A stretch of 64,000 nt of DNA from Sanghuangporus weigelae (lineage: Eukaryota > Basidiomycota > Agaricomycetes > Hymenochaetales > Hymenochaetaceae): NCBI GenBank assembly GCA_033182465.1, contig CP137318.1:4216001-4280000 (forward strand). The letters are read 5' to 3'. The notes under the pieces were generated by a model, which was not told where the DNA came from, did not search any database, and worked only from the letters and a program-made list of their open reading frames with translations. The translations under genes were made by a program, and so were the position numbers. How positions within the stretch are numbered: position 1 is the stretch's first letter; the number at the start of each line of letters is the position of its first letter. Positions 57,108 to 64,000 of this stretch are shown here, in pieces.

Positions 57108-58220
57108 ATGACTGACTTCACCTACGAAACCACTCCATTCTTAAAAGTGACCTCGCCCTCTAAACATGTATTACTAGTCGAGCTTCAACGGTACCTGAAC
57201 TTGAAATAATCCTTGCCGTTACTTGAGACTAATGAGAGTTTGTCAGGAAGCCGGTGAATGCTTTTCACGAACCGTGAGCAATGTTACAAGCAATGGAATG
57301 CTATCACAAACCCTAGGTGGACTTATGGCTAGGTTCTGGACGGAGCTAGGACAGCTATTTGACAAGATCAGTAAAGATGGAGCAGTCCGAGCTGTCGTAC
57401 TCGCATCCGCGTTTCCGAAGGTATTCACCGCCGGACTCGACTGTACGTGTATCCCTCTCACATGTCGCACTTCTCAAGCAACGACTGATGTAATGCTTTT
57501 GTTCTTCCCAACTATAAGTAACAGACGCAGGAATCCTACAAGATTCCGAAAGGACAGAGCCCGCACGCAAAGCATTTCTTCTGCGAGACCACATCCTCAA
57601 AATCCAATCTGCAATCACATCCATCGAGAGGTGTCGACATCCCGTCATACTCGCCGCACACGGCTTCGTCTTCGGCATTGGAGTAGATATCGCTTGTGCA
57701 TGTGATATCAGGTTTGCCGCTTCGGATTCTGAAGAAGCTGCGACGTTTAGCATTAAAGAGGTGGAGGTCGGGTTGGCTGCTGATGTCGGTACACTCGCGC
57801 GCTTGCCAAAGATATCAGGGAACGCTTCTCATGTGGCCGAGCTCGCGCTTACTGCTCGACCGTTCGGTGCTGCGGAAGCCCGTGACCTAGGGCTGGTGTC
57901 GAAGGTAGTTAAAGGAGGGAGGAAAGAGGTTGTCGAAGCTGCGCTAGAGACTGCGCGGACGATTGCGGAGAAGTCGCCTGTTGCGATCGTAGGTACGAAG
58001 CAATTCTTGAGGCATGCGAGAGATCATGCTGTGGAGGATACATTGGAGTATGAGGCGACGTGGAATGCGTTTGCGCTGCAGACCACGGTAAAGCATCATG
58101 TATTGGCTGATTCATGATGTACTAATGGAGATATTCTTGTTAATGTAGGACACGGGAAATGCATTTGCGGCGTTCAAGTCGAAGAAACCGCCAAAATTCG
58201 GGAATTTACCGAAGCTCTAA
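57108..58220 (+). CDS. Delta(3,5)-Delta(2,4)-dienoyl-CoA isomerase (ECH1/Dci1 type)
   Basis: Five exons (57108-57190, 57247-57273, 57333-57442, 57525-58087, 58149-58220) total 285 codons, giving 284 residues, normal for the crotonase family. KPVNAFHEPFWTELGQLFDK opens the fold. Then come VVLASAFPKVFTAGLDY (CoA-binding, first oxyanion strand), ILAAHGFVFGIGVDIACACD (second oxyanion Gly) and SIKEVEVGLAADVGTLARLP, which keeps the Glu and Asp expected of dienoyl-CoA isomerases. The C-terminus NLPKL ends in PKL, a variant PTS1, so a peroxisomal location is likely. The enzyme moves conjugated double bonds during beta-oxidation of unsaturated fatty acids and works in the same pathway as the reductase at 18681-19824. 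The second exon is only 27 bp. Confidence 0.9.
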
Positions 58221-58903
58221 TCAAAGTTGAAGACTTCGTGCGCATTCAGCAGTACCTTTTCGACAGGCCTTGACGATAATGCAGAAACGACGATGTCTTT
58301 TTCTAGATATCTATGTGTGGGAAGAAGCTGTTAATCCACGTATCAATGAAAACCACGTATCCATTGACATTCTTGTAAAAATACATCCTGGTAACAGGTG
58401 AGAGTCAAAGCCGAAGCGTGATAAACGAACGAACGGATGTCCAGACAAATGAAAGCATCTACAGAAAAATAATTGGGAACAATATTATATACGACAGCAA
58501 GAATTCCAAAGCGAAGCGATGGGAAAAAGAAGTTGCAGTGAATGGCATGAGTGAGGAATGCACACACGAGCGTAAATGACAGTGAAAGCGAAGAGAGTGT
58601 GAATGCAGATGGTATATATGTGTATGTACATATGCATGCATTGGGTGTGTGCAGCGCCAGGCTGGCTTGTGAGTTGGACAAACGAATGAAAATGTATGTA
58701 TCCTGAACGAAAGTAGGGTGGGAGTGGGAGGGGAATCGCAAAGAGGCCGACGAAGATGGTGGAAGATGGAATGTCAAATAAATCCAAACAAAGTTGTCCC
58801 TTAAAGAGAAAGGCGAATATACACAGAAGAGGGCAGAATTCCGAGCCCAATCATGAGCAACGCGTACTGTACAAGATAGAGGCACGCGATCACTTTACAT
58901 GAA
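58221..58903. other. Intergenic between convergent genes
   Basis: The DNA is AT-rich with alternating purine/pyrimidine stretches (TATATGTGTATGTACATATG near 58614-58633). It should hold the 3' UTRs of the isomerase (+) and the membrane protein (-). No gene is supported. Confidence 0.4.
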
Positions 58904-60104
58904 TCAGCGTTTCTCGTTCTCGCCGGACATCTCAAAAGACGTGGCCTGTCCTTTCGTTCTCCCAGCGCGTTCTAGGTCCAAATCGACGCATTCCCATTCA
59001 TCGAGCCTTTCCCTCGGAGCCTCTCCATGCTGTGCACCAACAGGGCTCTTCTCGAGCCTGAGGCGTCGAACGAGTCGTTCTCGTAAGACACAAAGCATGC
59101 GCGTGATAGAGAAGATGACGATGCCTGATGCTGCAATACCAACTATCCATCCTGCGAGAGAGGCGCCTTCTTTGGAGGGGTTTAGGAACGAATAGACTGA
59201 GAGAAAAGTTTACTATTAGACAAATGTCTCAAATAGAAATGAAGAAAAGCTGACCATAAAACCCTTCTGTTGCTCGGGTAATATAAGCAACCCCTAAGTA
59301 GCACGCAAGTAGGATGATGATGAAAGGAATGTGCGTCCATGGCGCTGGTCCGGCGTGGGTAAATAAGATCTCGAAGAGCGCGAAAGCAGAGTTTAACGCA
59401 TGCATGGATACGTTTGACCAAACTGTGAGAAGATTCAGTCTAGACGGAAAGGCGAGCAAGTCAAGTATAAGGTGCTGACCATCAAACTTGTCTTCAAATG
59501 GGTTATCTGGGAACAACACTGCCCAGAAAACAATCGTAACAATAATAGCTTAGGAGGTGAAAAAAAAGGAATGTTAGCACATTTGTCTCGGAAGCGGGAG
59601 ACGAACTTACGAAAAGTAGCGATGGTCGAAAACAAAAGGACATGCAAGAACTGCAGTATACGAGGCCACCTCTCGAGAGGGTATGACTTTCCGTTACTAA
59701 CTGCGTATACAAGCGTCTGAACACTACAGGCAAAGAAGTAGGCACACAAGCCTATGTACGAAAGGTGGGTGAAATACGAGAAGAAGCTTTAGGCATTCGA
59801 AGTATTGCCCAGGATTGAAGCACGAAGAGAAGAAGCAAAGGAAGGTAAAACAGCACCAAAGTTAGCATGAAACGAAGCAGCTTCTAGTGAGGATCGACCG
59901 TACGAACCTATTTGCATCGTCCTCTCTAACGACATCCCACACCAAACTGAAGATCAGGGTAAAGAGCGTGTAAAACGCGAATATGAGGCGGATCGATGCG
60001 AGAGCGTAGGGTGATAGAAAAGGAGAAGTAGCGTATGTCGCGCTTGTGTCGAACGGCTCCTTGACGCCCAGTTTCTCGTAAATTCTCACAGAGAGGTTTG
60101 TCAT
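58904..60104 (-). CDS. Multi-pass membrane protein, FAR-17a/AIG1-like
   Basis: A minus-strand gene of about five or six exons starts at ATG 60102-60104. Successive hydrophobic segments suggest about six membrane helices: LIFAFYTLFTLIFSLVWDV, FSYFTHLSYIGLCAYFFACS, LQFLHVLLFSTIATF, AIIVTIVFWAVLFP, then WTHIPFIIILLACYLGVAYI and GWIVGIAASGIVIFSITRML. The order (YFTHLSYIGL, later ITRATEGFYVYSFLNP) resembles fungal members of the FAR-17a/AIG1 family, whose animal relatives hydrolyse fatty-acid esters of hydroxy fatty acids. The cytosolic tail is Arg/Glu-rich and has no motif. The family call is by pattern memory, and an unrelated fungal-specific membrane family is possible. Confidence 0.6.
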
Positions 60105-63100
60105 GACATCTACGTTAGTCGTAATGGCCTTAGTCGAAAAAGCACTACATGCAAGAAAGAATCACGTACGAAGGTGCGAAAGGGTAAGCAAAGAGGAGGG
60201 GAAGGATAAGACGGCGAGAGGAGTTCGACGTAGAAGAGAGAGACGCGGGTTTTGTAGTGAAACTGGAGAACTGAAATATTAATAGGTCGCGTGACGGAAA
60301 AGGCAAGTCAGTGAATCCCGGAACCGCTTCTTCAGCCTGAGATTCCCTGATTTGGCATCAATTCCATCAGATCTAAAGCACGTGGTGCGTTTTTTAATAT
60401 TTTTAGGGCCCGTTCTCTTGGCCCGATTCCTCTTTTTAGTTCATCCACGTCGACTCGCTTTGGCCAATATTAGCAGCGATACTCTGCCTCACTTTCACCC
60501 AACTCGTCCAGCTCATCTGCTTTGCTTGCGCTTATACGTGTAATAGCCAAATTGGGGCACTCGCCAGAACTGAGATAGCCGGTTTACTCGTTCACTGCAA
60601 CTGTCAAATCCAGAGAACAGTCACGATGACGACAAACAACAGCTCTCCCATCGGATGGACAGACCTTACGAGTTTGAAACTCATCTGACCCGTGTTCTCA
60701 ATTTTATCCAATTAGCGCTTGTTTGTTCAGATGTTAGCGATGAAGTGTCCGTCGGTCTATTCGGAACGCAAAAACTTGACAGCGCAGCGTTCTTCTATGC
60801 AGGATCTGCTGATTGTTTCCATGCTCTTGTTTTTTAAAATATGGAGATTTTCTTGGATCGACCCGTCTTTATGCAGCGTCTAGAGTCCTCTCTGAGGACC
60901 AGTATGACATTTCTCGGGTTCGGTGATTCTTTGTGATTCTTCCTTGCCTTGCCTTGCGAAGCTTCCGAACGAGTATTTCCATATCTACTACTATTTCGGC
61001 GACCTCGATCTACATGTGAAGCGCCCTCATTCAGCATTCGGTAACCGTTGGCATTATTATTACGCTTACTCAAGTGCCTTTTTCAACCATCTTCTGAGCA
61101 TCAGAATCCGAAAGCGATAGCAACACAAACTCTCAGTTACGATTTTCAAATTATCAGGCCTGATACTGCGAGTGCCATCTACCACCACCATCATTCATCT
61201 AGCCGACCTTATGATAATTCCATCTCCTCTAAATTTAAACTTCCGTGTTGGCATCGAACACTCATCTCTATCTCGGACATATCAAGTCTATTACAACACG
61301 CTCTGTGAAATTGTGTCTACGGATCCTGGAACAGCATAACAGCATTCTTGTACCAGTCAATACTCACCGCCGTTTCCATCAACCATCGTCCTTCCTAACG
61401 ACTGGATTGAAATCTCCCTTCTTATGTATCTTTTTGACTGAACTTGGTCAATGACTTTCCGGACAGAGTGATAAATAAAAAAATCCGTTACTTTGATGAT
61501 ATCGTGATTCTGATGTAAATACCACGTTGCGCCTCCACACTGCGGGCGAAATCTGGCAGGTATGGACGACTTACATAGTGCTTGGTTCACTCCAGTCCAC
61601 AGCCGTACGTACAGCGTTCAATCTCAAAAGTCTGATTAATAGGTAATCGTGGGTACTGATTATATAACCTAACCAGCAACTCGCGTTTTCGGCTTCGCAA
61701 AACCCTGCTGGCCATAAATTCTAGTCTACTGGTTATTCTGTCTATCCAACTTGATATAAATCCAACACATCAGTTGTACACCTGAAGTCAGGTGCACTGA
61801 TTTGTGCATGTACAGACATAAGAAAATAAAAGGAACTCCATTGAGCTTATCTGGTCTGTTCATATGTAGCAGAAACTTTCACACCTTTACTCAAATTAAT
61901 CAATTCAATGGGACACACTGAATTGGATTGGATTGTGCAAGGAGGAACAGAGTTTTTGGATGCTGATCACATTTGTTCATTGCATACATGTCCGAAAATT
62001 TCCTAGTTTTTTCCTTTTTTCCAGCAAGGCTTGAATAGTGCTTTGGCTTATGAGCACCTTCATGTAATGCATACATGCTTTGAGTTTCCCTGCTTTTTTT
62101 TCTGGTTTTTTTCCCTCAAAGAATGAATTAATGTGTTGATGAAGTGGTGTGGAGGCAGATTGACCCGCAGATCACCGGCGATCAAACTCCTTAATGTACA
62201 GTCATTTACCAGTCCTTTAAACAGTACCATTCCTTTGAACACTTGAATTTCCTCCCTCAACTCTTCTTCCCTTGTCACGAAAAAAATCACACAGATGCAG
62301 AGAATATGTACCAATGATAATACCAAATTTCAGAAAATTTGAGTGAGGCGTTCAGTGTAGAGAAATTGTGCACTGGCTAATTTGGTTGTATTTGGTTGAG
62401 TTTAATTTGCAACAATTGCTCTTGAGCTTGTTCTGGCCGATTTACATAGAAGACAGCTGTACATATCACTAAAGTATTGTCATGGGTGCATCTGTGCAAA
62501 GTTTGAAGAGAAAAAAGTTACTCTACGAATTAATGCAGGGGAAACAAACAGAAAGTGTGACAGATGGGAGGAGAGATTTTTACATGCTAAGATCGGTGGT
62601 TGTATTGCCGTACTCGCCGTACCCGAGAACTAGCGCCGTGACGGCAAACTCTAATGTCACACGGTGTTCAAAGGAGTGGTTTTTGTGACATTCTTGCATC
62701 TTTTTTCTTTCACCGATAATAATTTTTCCTGTACAATTTACAGCTTGAAAAAAATGTCAAATGTTGCCCTTGTCAAGGGCTATCAGAATATGTACTTGAA
62801 ATTTATAAATCGGCTGTGTGGTGAGCTGGGCGAGTGCATCTGTATTGGGTGTTCAAAGGACCGGTAAATGACTGTAGTAAGTAAGATTACCTCGGCATCA
62901 CGCGGGAAATGAGAAAAGAAGCGCTCAAATTCAAGGTCCGAATTTAGTCAGCGGTGGCTGTGTAGAAAAGTACGGTCCTGTTTTTAATATTAAGATATTA
63001 AGATCATATGTATTCCTATTGACATATACAGTGCAGTGTATAAGTGAATTACAAGATACCGATGATCTATAATACATGCCCATGCGATGCAAAAAAGATA

Positions 63101-63434
63101 AAAAAAGAACATATGATCACGAAGTATCTAATTCGTGTAAATTAGAGAGCTGATATCAATATGAATATTAGCGGGTATTCTTGGTATTTTGGTATTGGTG
63201 AATAATAAACTAATGGGAAAGTTCGATAAGTTACAATGCAGGATAAGAATCTAGGCAAAAACGTTAATCGGTGAAGGGAATGGGTTCGTTCTTCGGATGG
63301 GACAAGACTGGCGGAAATGTGTACAATGCAAGGGCTAGCAAGAGGTACGTGGAAGTGCACGCTCTGCACGTGTGAGGTCCAGCTGGATTGGCGGATGAGG
63401 CGAGTCTCAGATAGGCGGCGAGTACACGCGGACA
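60105..63434. other. Gene-poor, AT-rich intergenic region, 3.3 kb
   Basis: No coding sequence is supported; open frames are under 90 codons and lack motifs. The 61.6-62.9 kb part is distinctly AT-rich with T-runs (62092-62115) and a perfect 7 bp-arm hairpin GCCCTTGTCAAGGGC (62766-62780). The final 400 bp probably hold the 3' UTR of the kinase at the window edge. Confidence 0.4.
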
Positions 63435-64000
63435 TCATCCATCATTCCTCTCTGCATTCTGACTCCCATTCTCCATCGATAGTCTCTTCGCTTGCGCCGC
63501 CGCCCATCGCGTTTCCAAGCCGTTCAGGCCCTCGACGTTGAAATTGTGCCTCCGGCTCTCGTAGGAGGGCCTTTCAGGTGTGCACCACCCGCCACTGTCC
63601 GTTAAGCTGTGGTACCCATCACTACCACTCATCGCACCGTCTGTACTCGCTCTTCTAAGTTCCTCTGAGCGGAACGAGCGTTCCAAACCTGCATGGCGGA
63701 AACGGTTCACCGCGATTGCACCCTTGATAGCTGAGTGCCAGCGTGCTTTGGGGTCGAAATTCTCTCGAAGACCAACGAGGTCGTGTAGCTGCTGTGGTGC
63801 CTTTTCAATTTCGGTTAGCCACTAAACCAGGAAAGCGAATAAACATCAGTAAAGATTATTTGGGACAACTACGAGACATGAACTTACAGCATGTTGAAGT
63901 GCATCTGCAGCTGATAATCTTGTAACAGGATTCGGATCCATGAGCGACTTGATGAAGTCCTTTGAGAGAGGAGAAACATTCTTCCAATATCGGTCATCGA
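63435..64000 (-). CDS. CaMK1-like kinase paralogue, 3' part only (cut by window)
   Basis: Reading inward from the window edge on the minus strand: [20 protein letters not shown] and PNPVTRLSA match subdomains X-XI of the kinase at 22518-24669. After one intron, WLTEIEKAPQQLHDLVGLRE and ARWHSAIKGAIAV supply the autoregulatory/calmodulin-binding helix. The tail is Ser/Arg-rich and far shorter than in the other kinase, ending ENGSQNAERNDG. Catalytic residues lie outside the window. It is a paralogue rather than part of the inverted duplication, because the tails differ and the sequences are clearly diverged. Confidence 0.85.

Noticed and set aside
58343-58885. 180-codon frame on the minus strand between the isomerase and the membrane protein
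   Set aside because: Rich in Ser, Phe, His and Tyr from AT-rich repeats, with several overlapping frames equally open; probably 3' UTR DNA.
62766-62780. Perfect short palindrome GCCCTTGTCAAGGGC as a terminator or operator
   Set aside because: An isolated 7 bp hairpin in AT-rich non-coding DNA of a eukaryote carries no clear function.

Overview
This window reads as nuclear DNA of a filamentous basidiomycete, most likely an Agaricomycete. Genes are split by many introns of about 50-60 bp, introns follow GT...TAG/CAG borders, and the protein families fit: GMC oxidoreductases, a fungal ArAE_2-type transporter, GH31 alpha-glucosidase, CaMK1-type kinases and HMG-box factors. A Ty1/copia element, TIR elements and degenerate gene copies sit between the genes.

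Left flank (1-9.2 kb): the 3' part of a large ArAE_2/DUF2421 membrane protein (+); the v-SNARE Vti1 (-), divergent from mitochondrial ribosomal protein uS17m (+) over a 155 bp shared promoter; a probable intron-containing tRNA-Asp; and a broken HMG-box gene whose pieces now lie head to head. A young copia element with matching LTRs and a 5 bp target duplication fills 9217-14433.

The main structure is a large imperfect inverted duplication. The left arm (about 14.63-23.0 kb) carries, outside to inside: a remnant of a GPI-type secreted protein, an intact GMC oxidoreductase, an intact peroxisomal-type 2,4-dienoyl-CoA reductase, a decayed second GMC gene and an intact CaMK1-like kinase. The right arm (about 43.5-50.83 kb) has the same order in mirror image, but there the kinase is only a tail fragment, the reductase is broken, the second GMC gene is again decayed, the GMC oxidoreductase is intact and the GPI-type protein is intact. 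Only one GMC gene survives in both arms, with all five exons identical in length (616 codons each). The spacer (about 24.7-43.4 kb) holds one clear gene, a Rox1/SOX-like HMG-box factor of 826 residues, in otherwise gene-poor DNA with a 226 bp foldback element, simple repeats and one putative two-exon gene at 42.4-43.0 kb.

Right flank (51.5-64 kb): a 130 bp TIR element, a secreted GH31 alpha-glucosidase (+), a dienoyl-CoA isomerase with a PKL C-terminus (+), a multi-pass membrane protein resembling the FAR-17a/AIG1 family (-), a gene-poor AT-rich stretch, and at the window edge the 3' end of a second CaMK1-like kinase (-).

Functionally the window mixes secreted carbohydrate and oxidative enzymes (GH31, GMC) with two auxiliary enzymes for beta-oxidation of unsaturated fatty acids (2,4-dienoyl-CoA reductase and dienoyl-CoA isomerase). 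Exon borders were read by eye. Coordinates of fully worked genes (Vti1, uS17m, both surviving GMC genes, the reductase, the GPI-type protein, the HMG factor, the isomerase) sum to whole codons; the others are given as spans.
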